Shown here: one piece after another, positions 38,785 to 63,440 of the stretch
How the letters are laid out: the number at the start of each line of letters is the position of its first letter
Numbering within the stretch: position 1 is the first letter of the stretch
Assembly: GCA_009760855.2 (NCBI GenBank)
Contig: WPIO01000242.1
Coordinates: 62,001-126,000, forward strand
DNA from: Cristatella mucedo
Taxonomy: Eukaryota > Bryozoa > Phylactolaemata > Cristatellidae
DNA length: 64,000 nt
Direction: 5' to 3'
Translations under genes and position numbers: made by a program
The notes under the pieces: generated by a model
Database searches by the model: none
What the model was told of the DNA's origin: nothing
What the model saw: the letters and a program-made list of their open reading frames with translations, nothing else

Positions 38785-39985
38785 TGTAACGTATCTCCAT
38801 CTGTAACTCCACAAAGCCATAAAGACTATGTGGGGTTTACGCAGGAGAGTTTTGTATAGCGCACTCGCAGCCTAAGTGGCTTTCGGTATACATTCGGTAG
38901 CCAAAAGACTTCATCTCACGCAACAAAGAGAAAGTGGGAAGCATGGTTCAGTCAGGAGAGCACTTGAGGTAGTGAGTGAAATGGACGTAGCAGCTCAGGA
39001 CTGCTGAAAAGGATGAGCCATAGTCGGCAATACGGAAGTAGTTGTCGTTGCTAAAGAATTGCGGAGGTGAGTTTCACAGTCTAGGACCTGCAGAGCTAAA
39101 GCTTCTGTCGCCAACGGTCTTTAAGCGGAGGAATGGGACAGCTAATTTATTGTCGACACAGGACCCGAGGGCACGTCAAGGCTGAAAATGGTACCGCAGC
39201 TCAGCTAGGTATGGAGGAGCCAAACCGCGGCGAACCTCGTGGGTCAGCACATGAACTTTGCTGTGCATCCTTTGATCAACCCGCAGCCATCCTAGCTATT
39301 TTAGAAAAGGAGACACACGGTCAAACCTCTGGGTTTTGCAGACTAGGCTTGCAGCTATATTTCTAGCCTGCTGTTGTGGCCTAGTGAACTCTTTTCGGTA
39401 ACGCAGGCAAAATTGAATTACAATAATCTAGTCGATGCAGAAATAAGGAGCTAGTTAAATTTTTTGCAAGCCACCGTGGTAGAAAATTTCTAATCTTAGA
39501 TAGGGATTGGAAGCGACGGTTAGCTGTGGAATCAGTCTTCTTAAAACAAAGCACTCAAAATTTAGGCAGCTTTTAAAGACGATACCTAAATTCCGAACAG
39601 ATGGTAGTTAAATTCCGAATAGTCACACAAGAGCGTCATCTATTAATAAATCTAAGCTTTTTAGTCTAGCCACATGCTTACGGTGTCCTATACGCAGCAA
39701 TTCAGTTCTATCATCGTTTAGTTTACGCAAATATGCCCGACATCCAGAATCGAACGTTTGCCAGACAAGCATTCAGTTTGTCAGTCGCTGCAGCGTATGA
39801 CGATGGTTTAAATGACAAATACAGCCGAGTAACGTCAGCACAAAAGTGATATCCTATTAAACGGGACCGAGTCACTTTTCCCAGATGTTGAGTATAAATT
39901 CAGAATAGCAACGAACCGAGGACGGACCCCTGAGGGACTCAGACGGGTGCCTGGTTTAGTGGATGAGACCTGAGATACGACACGG
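38785..39985 (-). mobile_element. LINE family B, decayed copy
   Basis: Begins at the 3' end with CGTATCTCCATCTGTAACTC and TGGCTTTCGGTATACATTCG. RT pieces follow, homologous base by base to 52335-53500 but full of stops; it reaches about the equivalent of the [10 protein letters not shown] region. Confidence 0.8.
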
Positions 39986-40450
39986 AAGGCAAATACTCTT
40001 CCGATATCTGCATCTTTTTAGATATTATGTGCAATCAAAATGAGAACATATCGCCGTCTACATTTCTAAAAAGAATTGTATGTAGCATGCAACCGCCGTA
40101 TCTACGTCGCTATCGCGAACCCTCCCTTCCACCGCCCCCAGGAAGCAGGTGTGTTGCCATTGGCTGTAATGGCTAGCCTGCAGCGAGTGCCTCCGTTGGC
40201 GTGACACCGTCAGTCGCACTGTCCATTCGACGAATTGGACTCTCACGCCCCACTCACCTGAGAAGCTCGCGAAACGCACGTCTGCGTATGCGCCCTGATA
40301 TGCAAGCTGACACTGGACTTGCACGTTCACACCGCAGCAAACGCACGGGCTCCCACGCGACCTCGCGCTAAGGTGTGAAAGTAGGTTGCAGACTATTTGA
40401 GTCATTTAACTCAGAAACGCTGCAACAGCTAGGCATTACATGGCATCGAC

Positions 40451-40494
40451 AGCACTAGCACGGCGGGAGCGGCCGCTCCCGTCGTGCTAGTGCT
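40451..40494. repeat. 44-bp palindrome with one mismatch
   Basis: Centre GGGAGCGGCCGCTCCC with no loop. 21 of 22 pairs match; the single exception is 40463/40482 (G/T). Outer half AGCACTAGCACG; next to it GTGCTA is tandemly repeated. Confidence 0.93.
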
Positions 40495-40525
40495 AGTGCT
40501 GCTGGTCGATATACTTGGGCGCGTC

Positions 40526-40556
<31 letters not shown>

Positions 40557-40735
40557 GCGACCGCTCGATTCGCCGCCTCGTGCTCATCTCGTCGCGGTGC
40601 AACGTGCGTGCAGCCGCTCACGCTTGGCTCGTCGTTCAGCACGAGCGTTTGGCTATTCGCTGCGAAGCCCACATGACCGCCGCCATAGAGCGCCGTAGCG
40701 ATCGGACCCCCGCCCAACCCACTTCCAGCTATCAT
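40493..40735 (-). CDS. Poly-alanine orphan ORF, weak candidate
   Basis: 80 codons: MIAGSGLGGGPIATALYGGG, a middle NDEPSVSGCTHVAPRRDEHE, then an Ala run from a (GCA)n tract (40525-40553). It lies in a GC-rich patch (40440-40880) and the middle looks protein-like, so it might be a first exon (donor CCCAA|GTATAT). No homology is recognised. Plus-strand reading gives poly-Cys and is unlikely. Confidence 0.2.
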
Positions 40736-41224
40736 TGCAAAACCGATATCCGCCGCCGCCCGCGTCGAACGCTTGCGGAGCTCCAGGTCACCCTTTGGCG
40801 GACCCAGAGGGCAGGGCGCATTTGCATCCTCCTACATCGGGCCAGCGAGCTGGGCCGCCCCCTGCTCCTCCGCGTGCAACTCTCACCAACAAATAAATTA
40901 CACTTCAATTCCGCTCAATGAGCAACCGCTCGAGTTGGTGTCGAATACAGAATGATTTTTTTATTCATTTACCTATTATTTATTTATGATTTTAAGCTAT
41001 AATTTTTCATTATGTGCGAGTCTGGTCCAGCCTACTTGCAAATTGTTTGGGTCTTGCAGCCCACATTAGCATTTTGCTCGCCTTGCTTCCGGGATGAAAA
41101 TCCTGACTCTTCCGTCACATGTCCTTCTCGAGCGCCTCTCATCTCGTCTGTGCATCACTGGCACTGCTCTGCAATAATTCAGGTCTTATCTCAGGGGGAG
41201 TATCCCGAATTAATGTACATGCTT

Positions 41225-41300
41225 CTTTGTCAGGATAGGTAAAGTGCATTGAAAGATATTTAGTTCTTAGAGGATGCTAAAAAATGTCTCATTATTTTGA
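41225..41300 (+). mobile_element. Decayed LINE-A tail
   Basis: GGTAAAGTGCATTGAAAGAT, TTTAGTTCTTAGAGGATGCT: recognisable only by order and spacing. Confidence 0.4.
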
Positions 41301-42571
41301 TAATAAGCTCGAGTGACTAAATCTTTCTCCTTATCATTCTGCGTTTCAGTTTAACTTCTTTCCAAGTCAAACACATGAGCGGTCAAACTACACGTGGGGG
41401 CGGTACATATGAAGATAAACAGCTTTAGAAAGCGGCGGTAAAAAAACGCTATAAGGAATTGAAGAGTGACAGCTGCTTGTTAGCATTAAAAAAGCAGTGA
41501 AATAACACGTAGAATAAAATTACATGAATTCTAGACAGAAATAATCGACCAGCATATATTGAGCAAAACATCATTTTGACAATTTGATAATTTCTGAGTT
41601 AGCAAAGTATTTTTATGATTCGTGTCGGTTGCAATAAGCTCCCTCAGGACAGTAGCTTGGCTGTGCTCAGGTTTATTTAATTTTGCTTCGCTCAGTAACT
41701 CACATCATAGCTTAGCATTGCATAAGTTAATGAAGACAGTACTCGGCACTCTTTGTGTAAGAGTGCTTAATACAAAAAACAATATGTGAATGTAGGTCTA
41801 TCCAAGTGCGATATACACATGCATTTCGTGCGGACCAATGCATTGACAATAATCCTTGGACCGTACGATGCAGTCATATAACATACTGGTAGTGTGTTGC
41901 TAATCCTGTTCTACCTATTACCCAATCTTGACTGAACCGCATCACTTTACAAAACTTCTAACTTGTTCTTGACTTAGGCGAGCTTCTGTGAATAGCCTGT
42001 TTTTCCGCGGCATTATTGAAATGAGTCAAGCAGCATCAAGTCCATCGCCGATAAAGTGGGTGGGTGGATCCTTTCTCTTACACATGTAACAATGTGCAAA
42101 TTGACACCTTCCAGCAGTATCGGGAAAGATATAAGTTAGCTAATGGTGAGAGGTGAGATATTTAACTTTAGGAATATAGTAATGACATTGCTTTGGAGGT
42201 ATAGAAATTCTAGCGGTCAGAATCTGTGGGTAAATGAGCAAACAATCATGGCCACCAGTTGCTGTTAGGCCGCTCGACATCCGTTAATGTATTTCTATCT
42301 GTGCAGTAAACATTTACCAATAAGTGACTTCTGCTTTAAAAAGATATTAGCCTTATAGAACGAACGAGCATGGCGTGGCGGAAGTTTCAGCCTCATAGTC
42401 GGCTCGGTTCATGGATTGAGCAAACTAGAACTATTCGGCAATTGAATCTGACGTCTGTACTGCACTGGAGTTGACCATTAACTCGTAGAAACCGACTACA
42501 CTTCGTAAGTGGCACTACTCACAGTCGATTACATTTCTCTTGCTTAAAGCAGAACGGTTCGTGGGGTGCCG

Positions 42572-55809
<13,238 letters not shown>

Positions 55810-56790
55810 TTCAGCAGCAGCAGCAGCGACAGCGATCCTAAAAATGAGTATTCGGCGACGGCTACGTCCTGCTGAGCTAGACCATGTATGTACACAGCAA
55901 CTGAGCTTCTTGCAAATGGGAGCCGCAGCAGGGGTTCAAGAGCTTCTGCAGCTGATAAGGCTCAAGGTTCAAAGGTAACCCGAACCCCAACCGCAGTAGT
56001 TGTCAGCTGCTGGTTGCCGATAGTTCCAGGTTCACGGTAATTGTTGGCTTGAATTGGCCAGACGTGCGATGACGCTTTTGCACCAGTTTTGGAACAAAAT
56101 GGCTTACAGAACTACAAGTTTGTAGTACCTCACGTTCAGCCCGCTGGGCATTTTCGGCAGCCCAGCTAATCAAGCTTCCAGCTCAGCCTGCTCAAAGGCA
56201 ACGTATGGCGTGATGTGTCGGCAGCACAGCAAACATAACGTACCCCAAAGCTAGATAACAGCCCACGATAGCAACTGCCGGACTCGCAAACTTCGTCTCT
56301 AAACGAGTCCACTGTCACCCCTTCTGAACCAAGTCGTTGAGCTGGTATCACTGTAGGGGCTCGTGGGCGCGCGATGGAGGCGCGACGAAGAGCGAAGCCC
56401 CCACAAGTCGGTTGTCGTGCTGACGACGACGGCTGTATTGCATTATACGCAGGCGACGCAAGCGGGCGAGCGTACATACAGATGTAGTAGCCGTCGTAGA
56501 AGCAGCTCCGGAACGCGAGGACAGAAGAGAAGAGAGAGAGAGGGAAAGAGGAGAGAGAGAGAGAGAGTGGATAGCGTGCAAACAGGCCGACGCACAGGCA
56601 GAAAGTACCTTGCTGCAGGACTAGCAGGTCAGGTGCCCACAGCTGACACGTTGCAATTAAATCCCCCTTAGTCAGCCGATACTGTCCCACTGCAGCGCCT
56701 AATGAGCCGGTACGCTCGTCCGTAGGCCATGCGAAGTGGTGTGAGTCCGGCTGCGGTGGAATGACGTGGGCGAATTCACGTCCATATCAC
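55810..56790. other. 5' flank of PISD
   Basis: Moderately GC-rich, with GA-rich sequence near 56520-56570. It may include the PISD promoter and 5' UTR, but no decisive element is visible. ORFs on both strands here look like shadows. Confidence 0.4.
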
Positions 56791-56794
56791 TAAC

Positions 56795-57085
56795 CAGCCT
56801 CAAATCCTTTGAAGACCTTGCTAGTGGTTCAAATGCATCCAAAGCTTGGCACGCCCTCCGCGTCTGACGTCCCAACATTCGCTGACCTGACGACATTTAA
56901 AAAGGAGCTAAACCTCACCATCCCCCCGACAATTGCTCATTCCCATATAAATTGTCCTTTAATAGGCGGGTGCTGACACTGTGCACGTTATTCCTAACCA
57001 ACTCTCGTGCTTCCTTTCAAGCATACGTAAATTTCCTAGAAATTATCTTAAGGCGTTAACAAACGTCTGATTATTATTTATATTT
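56795..57085 (+). mobile_element. LINE family A 3' fragment, diverged
   Basis: CTCAAATCCTTTGAAGACCT, CGACATTTAAAAAGGAGCTA coding end, then GCTGACACTGTGCACGTTAT and a weak tail TTTCCTAGAAATTATCTTAA. Confidence 0.65.
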
Positions 57086-57182
57086 CTCTTTTGCTGTGAA
57101 CGCACCTACCGAAATGAGCATTTTTTTGAAGGGGATGAGCCTGCTTTCAGCAGACAAACTGCCATTCATAAAAAGTGTATAC

Positions 57183-57275
57183 ACAATTCATTTCTCTAGC
57201 ACTCCAAGATAGCTTAATCTCTGTCCAGGTACTTTAAATCTGCTGCATGGCTCGAGCCCACGACCCATTTCGTTG
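57183..57275 (-). repeat. SINE family C partial copy
   Basis: AATTCATTTCTCTAGCACTC, TGTCCAGGTACTTTAAATCT, GGCTCGAGCCCACGACCC; the head is missing. Confidence 0.65.
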
Positions 57276-57534
57276 AAGACAAGCAAATTCACCCTGAGTC
57301 AACTACGATGATCGATCGTCACGATATAGACAACGTGTCTATTTATTCTTACCGGGTTAGGTATGCAGTCAGCCCTGAAAAATTGGATCCTGACATAAGT
57401 GAGTCAACCGACATGCTGAAGCGGTCATCTCTGAACCCATGTCTGTACGATGTTGTCTTCCTAACACATGATTGGTGGCCATGTTTGTGATTTTTAAACC
57501 ATTTAACAGCTTCCTAAATGCGCTTGTTTTGCTC

Positions 57535-58130
57535 GATATTTCCGCAGATTTTTATTGCATTTGCATTTGCGACATCCCATCTTGACTTCTATAACTCACT
57601 GCTTGCTGTTCTACCTGTCTGTGCTCTCCGAAACTTACAGCTGGTGCAAAACTTTGCAGCTAGGCTTGTCTGTCGTGAGCCTCACAATTGCCACTTCACA
57701 CCACTTCTCGCCGACCTGCACTGGCTCCCAGTCAAGCATGGGATCGACTTCAAGGTTTTGTCGCTCACTTTTAGGTCCATTCATTCTTTGGCTCCAGCTT
57801 ACCTATCAGATCTACTCCCCCACCAGGCTAAGCATTGTACCACCCGCTATACGGAATCTAACTGTTTACCCGTACTTCATACAAATCTCAAATTCTTTGG
57901 AGACCGTGCCTTTAGTTCAAATGCTCCCAAAGTCTGAAACTAGCTCCCGACCTGTGTCACGACATCTCCTGACTTGACCACATTTAAAGGAAACTTAAAG
58001 GGTATCTATTTATCACAGCATTTAGTGGGTCCCTGTAATTCATCCTTTATGTGCTTATACATGCTGATACTGTGCATACTGCCACTAACCACATTTGCAT
58101 GCTGAACCTGTGCTTGTGTGACTATCTTAT
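57535..58130 (+). mobile_element. LINE family A fragment
   Basis: Encodes LQLVQNFAARLVCREPHNCH, LLADLHWLPVKHGIDFKVLS, LAPAYLSDLLPHQAKHCTTR, then 3' UTR; ends without the hairpin tail. Confidence 0.85.
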
Positions 58131-58149
58131 TCTTTCTGTTTATTGAGCT

Positions 58150-58440
58150 TTATTGAACTTAAACACACCTATTTAGGACAGCATTAAGTGGGTCCCTCTG
58201 ATTCGTCCTTAATGTGCTTATGTGTGCTGACACTGTGCATGCTGCCACTAACCACATTTGTATGCTGACCCTGTGCATGTCACCCCTGACCATGTTATTC
58301 GCCTTGTTTATCAAGCATGATATCTCTGACCATTCAATCATGCTTCCTTGGCAGCAAATGTAAAGTGCCTTGAAAGAGATTGAGTTCTCTGAGGGCGCTT
58401 TATCAAGTGTGTTAATATTACTATTATTATTTGCTGATGA
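58150..58440 (+). mobile_element. LINE family A 3' end, second copy in tandem
   Basis: CACCTATTTAGGACAGCATT through AAGTGCCTTGAAAGAGATTG and GGGCGCTTTATCAAGTG, then ATT repeats. It directly follows the copy at 57535. Confidence 0.8.
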
Positions 58441-59224
58441 GTTGTCAATTATACCATCGTAGACTGAATCTTTATAACAGAGTTATTACCAAATTTAGCC
58501 GACAGTCTGCTTTATCGTTATGACAGATAAGACAGTCATACAATTTTTAAGTTTTATCTGATGGTGTTATACTGAAACAATGCCTCGCGTTGTTCAGGAG
58601 TAATTGAAGAGGCAAAATCGTGGGATCTCTGCTTGAATTAACCGTGTAGAACTGAAGAGGTCATGGCATTCCTACTAACCAGTTGCCCCGGGTTTCTTCC
58701 TATTCGCATTAATAGGCTGGCCTGAGTTTGATGTCTCCTTTTACGTACTAGTCTAACTTGAATAACTTCCATGTACTTAGTCCTTGGTTATTTTGTTTTT
58801 GAAGCTTTGAGTTGTACAGTGCCAGCATAGAGGCTTAGTTCCCTAAGGGTGCTGTAAAAATGGCTATAGGGCAAGATTTTAGAGCATTTGATATAACGTG
58901 ATTGTTCGGTCATAATTATGAGAGACCTATTCGGTCAAAATTATGAGGTCTTTCTCACATTATATTTTTTTGGAACGGCGCTGCTGCTAAGATGCGAGAT
59001 GCAATCTGGGTTCAACTGCAAAGACCGATGGAACACATCTTTTTGTTATCGAGTTATCGAAGTAATTGGATAAAAATCGTGGCAGCTTTTTTTGTTCCCT
59101 CCAAGTTAGTTTATTTACCTCTTTGGAGAAAAATGAAGAAATGGCTATAGTCTTGTCAACCGGCAGCAAGGCCAGGACCAAAAAGACATGCAACTTGCAA
59201 ATGTCATACTGCATACATTAAAGG

Positions 59225-59330
59225 TCGGCTGATTCAGCAGCCCGTTTGTATAGTGTTGGATGAGTGCCAATCACTCCCGCTTGCAGTGGACAATGAAGGA
59301 TCACGTGCTACAGGACTCATACCGAAACCT
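59225..59330 (-). repeat. SINE family D partial copy
   Basis: GGCTGATTCAGCAGCCCGTT (tail complement), CCCGCTTGCAGTGGACAATG (body); the head is mostly lost. Confidence 0.5.
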
Positions 59331-59347
59331 AGGTGGTGTATAACCTT

Positions 59348-59352
59348 ATATG

Positions 59353-59442
<90 letters not shown>

Positions 59443-59470
59443 CATGCGTGCGTGCGTGCGTATGTGTAGA
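59348..59470. repeat. (AT)n then (GT)n microsatellite
   Basis: Short ATATAT run followed by about 90 bases of GT and GCGT repeats. Confidence 0.93.
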
Positions 59471-60302
59471 TATATATTCTTACGTTGCTACAACTACGCT
59501 GCAGCGATCCTGAACTACAGACATTTGCCGTAGCTTATCTGTGCGGACGAATGACAAATACAAGTGAAGGATCCTTTGGAGGAAAAGGAAAATCCTTTGG
59601 AGCCGGATGCCAATGTGTCGCTACCCAGACAATCGTATCCATGTCTTTAAGGAGGCCACGAGGGCTTTGCTCTCGCTGTCATACTACTTGCTTAGCCTTA
59701 TACCATTTACCGTGTGGTTCAACTTAACGCAGATAAACACACTCTGTGGCCCTACATAGCGTATAAAGACGCAGCGAAACGTCGTCAGGAGGCAAAAGGA
59801 AAGGCGGGAAAAAGGAAAAGCGGAAAAAGAAAGGAACCTTCCGAGTAGCAGATGGCAGCTTGGTAGTCTTTAGGTCAGCTACTGCAGACCGAGGCTAAAA
59901 GAATAGTTTCGGTTTGATTGATTGCATAACTACGAGCCTCCACCGGTCAGCAGCCCGATCAAGAAGTGGCCTAAATCTTCAACAGTGCTAACTGCCTTGC
60001 AGATGCTTCGCGGAAGCAAAGCAAAAAACCAATCAGAAGCAGTAAAACCAAGCGGCAGAAACTCACGGATACACCCAAGGATTAATGGTGTGCCACTAAG
60101 GAAAGCCAAGGCATGGTCTTTTGTGAGGCGACGTTATGCTGGCAAACGCTCATCCCGTTGAACTATCTGTATCGGGACGCTGCCAGAAATCGTACACATT
60201 TAACACCGACGCTGAAGCTTCTGCTATATATAGCGGGTCCGTAGTTCTCATGTTTTTGCCGCCAACCGGAGTGCGGGCCTCTAATAATTCTATTTGCGAC
60301 TT

Positions 60303-60445
60303 GCTTATAATTTGACCCAGTGGTTAAGGTGCTCGCCCCGACCGAGGTCTAGCTTAGATCGTGGGCTTGAGCCCTGTAGTATATGTGAAACGCCGAAATG
60401 GAGATTAAGTTCTCTTATGGCACTATACATATGAATTATATATTG
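60303..60445 (+). repeat. SINE family C copy
   Basis: TTTGACCCAGTGGTTAAGGT head, GATCGTGGGCTTGAGCCC B box, GAGATTAAGTTCTCTTATGG tail, ending ATGAATTATATA. Confidence 0.8.
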
Positions 60446-60694
60446 TTTTACCATAACAATGTAGCCACTTTAGCAGTGTTAGCTAATGCTTTGACTGCTT
60501 GCTACAAGCGCTTGCCCCAGAAACTGAAGAGAACAGAAAAGGAGGTAAAGATATCAACCAAACCTTAAGTGCCCACTTCCTCAGCAAATAGCTTGCATTG
60601 CCGGTTCTTACTTGTGTACTTGTCAGCCAAGACCTCGTATCAGCTAATCCAAGTTCGGAATTCATCAGTACATGCTGCAAGGTAGTTGAGAGAA

Positions 60695-61335
60695 TTCGAC
60701 GTGGTAAAGGGCTGGGATGCAGTCGCATCGGCAAGAGGGAGAGTATAAACCGTGAAAAGCACGTGAAGAGTGCCAAGCACAGATCCCTGAAGTACTCCAT
60801 GTTACAGGGGTTCCTCGGATGGTCTTATCCATTCGCATCAATACTCTGGAGTCTCCTACTGAGACAGGACCTAAACCACTGCAATGCAGTTCCAGTGATG
60901 CCCAAGCGAGGTGAGAGGCGCTCAAAAAGAACTTGGGGATCGATAATATCAAAAGCTGCCGAAAGATCGAGCCAAACAAGCAGAGAGACTCTACCAAGTC
61001 TGCATTCCTAATGAAGTCCTTATACACCAGGAGTAATACCAACTCTGTGGAATAATTAGCTCTCAAACCAGACTGGAACTTACGATTAAGGTTTGAAGAT
61101 TCAATATATGATTTCAACTGGTCTGCCACGATTCGTTGCAGTGTATTTGATAGAAACTGTAGAAAGGAGACAGGTTAGAAGTTACTCAAGTGCTCTTGGT
61201 CTAGTGTTGCTTTCGTGAGTAGTGGCCTGACTACAGCCTTTTTCAAAATGTGCTGAGACCTGATCTGAGCCTAATGACATATTTAGGATGTTAGTTATGC
61301 ATGGCAGCAGCAGATCAAGGTATCGAGAAGATCGG
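60695..61335 (-). mobile_element. LINE family A, internal RT segment
   Basis: Covers the part 5' of and within RT: ADQLKSYIESSNLNRKFQSG, LRANYSTELVLLLVY, then broken LDLSAAFDIIDPQVLLERL-like and LQWFRSCLSRRLQSIDANG-like pieces. No 3' end; it abuts a LINE-B fragment at about 61340. Confidence 0.8.
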
Positions 61336-61339
61336 TGCA

Positions 61340-62135
61340 AATAGAGTTGATCGTGTTCAATTCGTGTCGTGTGGAGTCAGGTCTCACCTACGAGACGGGT
61401 CACCTGTGGAGATCCTCGAGGGTCCGTCCTCGGTCCCTTGCTGTTCTCCATTTATACTCAACCTCTGGGATAAGTGATTAAAGTCCATGAAATAGATATC
61501 ACTTTTATGCTGATGATACTCAGCTGTATTTGCCATTCAAACCGTCGGAACCTGCTGAAGCAACTGATAAAACTGAATGCTTGCCTTGCCGACAATCAAT
61601 CCTGGATGTCGGAAAAGTTTTTTAAAACTAAATGGCGATCAAACCGGACTGCTGCTCAATGGGCAGCCTAAGCGTGTGGCTGGATTAAAAGGCTCTTCCA
61701 TACCTAGCTGAACTGCTGAACAGTTTCAGCCTCTTCGTGCCCTCAGGTACTATGTGAAAAATAAATTAGCTGTTCCATTCCTCCGCTTAAAGACCGTTGG
61801 TGACAGAAGCTTTAGCTCTGCGGGTCCTAGACTGTGGAACTCTCACTTTCACAATTCTAACGCAACGACAACTACTCTCCTGCTACCGATTATGGCTCAT
61901 CCTTTCCAGCGGTACTGAGCTGCTACTTCTATGCTACTCACTACCTCAACTGCTCTCATGACTCTGCTATGCTTCCCACTTTTTCTTTGCTGCGTGAGAT
62001 GAAGTCTGTTGACTACCGAATGCGTACCGAAAGCCGCTTAGGCTGTGAGTGCGCTATAAAAACTCTCCTGCGTAACACCCACATAGTCTTTACGGATTTG
62101 TGGAGTTACAGACGGAGATACATTACAATATATCA
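61340..62135 (+). mobile_element. LINE family B fragment with internal deletion
   Basis: [19 protein letters not shown]-like reading, [20 protein letters not shown]-like (one frameshift), then a jump at about 61690 to YLAELLNSFSLFVPSG-like, and the family B 3' end GAAAGCCGCTTAGGCTGTGA, GGAGTTACAGACGGAGATAC. Confidence 0.8.
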
Positions 62136-62639
62136 AAAAGGACTAGTTGTCTTCTTTCATTGGGATATGAACTTCAGGACGAAGTCACTAGTGACCTCCT
62201 TGAATGTAGACATTGAGGTGAACCATAGAATTGAGGGACAGGATTCCAGGAGGATGCTGCCATCTCTGATCTGTCTAGGAAAAAGAAGCGTTCAGCTCAA
62301 AAGATCGTCACAGGGATTACTGTGACGATGTTTTGATAAGATAAGGAAAGGTAAGGAGTCGTTGAGGAGATGGTTGACCGTCGACATCAGCACTTTCTGA
62401 TTGTGCATCTGAAATACAACAATTTTCAACAACGTTTTTATAGAAGCCAGACCTGGTCTTTCCTACGATTTATTGGTACAACCTACAATAGCCTTTGTAT
62501 GCTTGTTGATGGACAGTCAGTCCTGATCTTTCGTATGCTTTTTGAAGCTTGTGCTTAGTAGACCTACCTAGTTTAATGTCTGTACTAAATCATAGGCCGT
62601 CTGGGTGAGGGTGCACAGTGCGCTTAGTCAGAGGTGCAA

Positions 62640-63440
62640 ACTCGTCGAGAATGTCAGCATCGGCTTGTAGCAATCTACCGATGATCACAGGTCGGAAGGG
62701 GATTGAGCAGCAGATATTCTTGCACGGACATTATAGATGTCAAGGATCTTCAAGTTTCGCAATTCACGTGTGATTTTAGGTGAGGAGGAGAAGGACACAC
62801 ATTGTAAACTGAATGAGAAAGTATAGTTATATGAGACAATTTGGTCGAGTGTGTGACCCTTTATGTGAGTAGGGCCATGCACATGAGCCACAAGAGACAA
62901 TGAGTCAGTCAATGCACGACACTCAGTGCTGAAGGCGTCAGATAAGTTATCACAGTGAATGTTAAAATCACCCATAACGAGAAAGGATTAATTTCTTGCC
63001 CAAAGAATCGAAACAACATCGGAGAAATCTGATATCAACGAGGACTTGGTCCCTGTGAGCGATAGGCTACTGCCACCATCGGTAGCTTGTTTTCTGGTAA
63101 AAACAAGACAATAGATTTGAAAGCCTGCTTCAAGGGTACTGCAAACGGCTTGAAATTTAAATTCGAGCCAATGATCGTAGCAACTTCACCTCGTGTTTTA
63201 ATAGATCTAGGGGTGTGAAAGAATGAGAAGCTAGTCGAGGACTCGTCTTTAATTTTCGGGCAGTTTACCAATTTTAGCCAAGTTTCAGTCAAGGCAAGCT
63301 GATTGAGGCTTTTTTCAGAAGTAAAGTCGCGTATTAATAGGGTTTATTGCGTATTGAGCGAAGAATCCAAAGACAAGCGTTAATTTGGGCTGCCACAGTT
63401 ATAGCAGGCTAAATTACCATGAAGTTGAAGAGATGCACAC
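62640..63440 (-). mobile_element. LINE endonuclease-domain fragment
   Basis: Minus strand: LRSIRNK (63405-63380 area), ALTETWLKLVNCPKIKDES, EVATIIGSNLNFKPF, VAVAYRSQGPSPR, MGDFNIHCDNLSDAFSTECR, THIKGHTLDQIVS. TETWL and GDFN are characteristic of the APE-type endonuclease of L2/CR1/Jockey-like elements. Frameshifts separate the pieces. It is the only endonuclease seen here; whether it belongs to family A or B is unknown. Confidence 0.75.

Larger units (their letters stand above)
27652..42571. other. Intergenic region between PISD and ERK5
   Basis: About 15 kb between the 3' end of PISD and the ERK5 start. It holds SINE-D and SINE-C copies (30.0-31.0 and 33.2 kb), the foldback element at 32735, LINE-A pieces (33.6-33.9, 35.4-36.1 kb), a (CT)n tract (37.5 kb), a LINE-B copy (38.8-40.0 kb) and a GC-rich patch (40.4-40.9 kb). 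ERK5 promoter sequence is presumably just above 27651, but I see no decisive motif. Confidence 0.6.

Noticed and set aside
56166-56690. 174-codon minus-strand ORF upstream of PISD
   Set aside because: Serine/leucine and GA-derived composition, with no homology or splice support.
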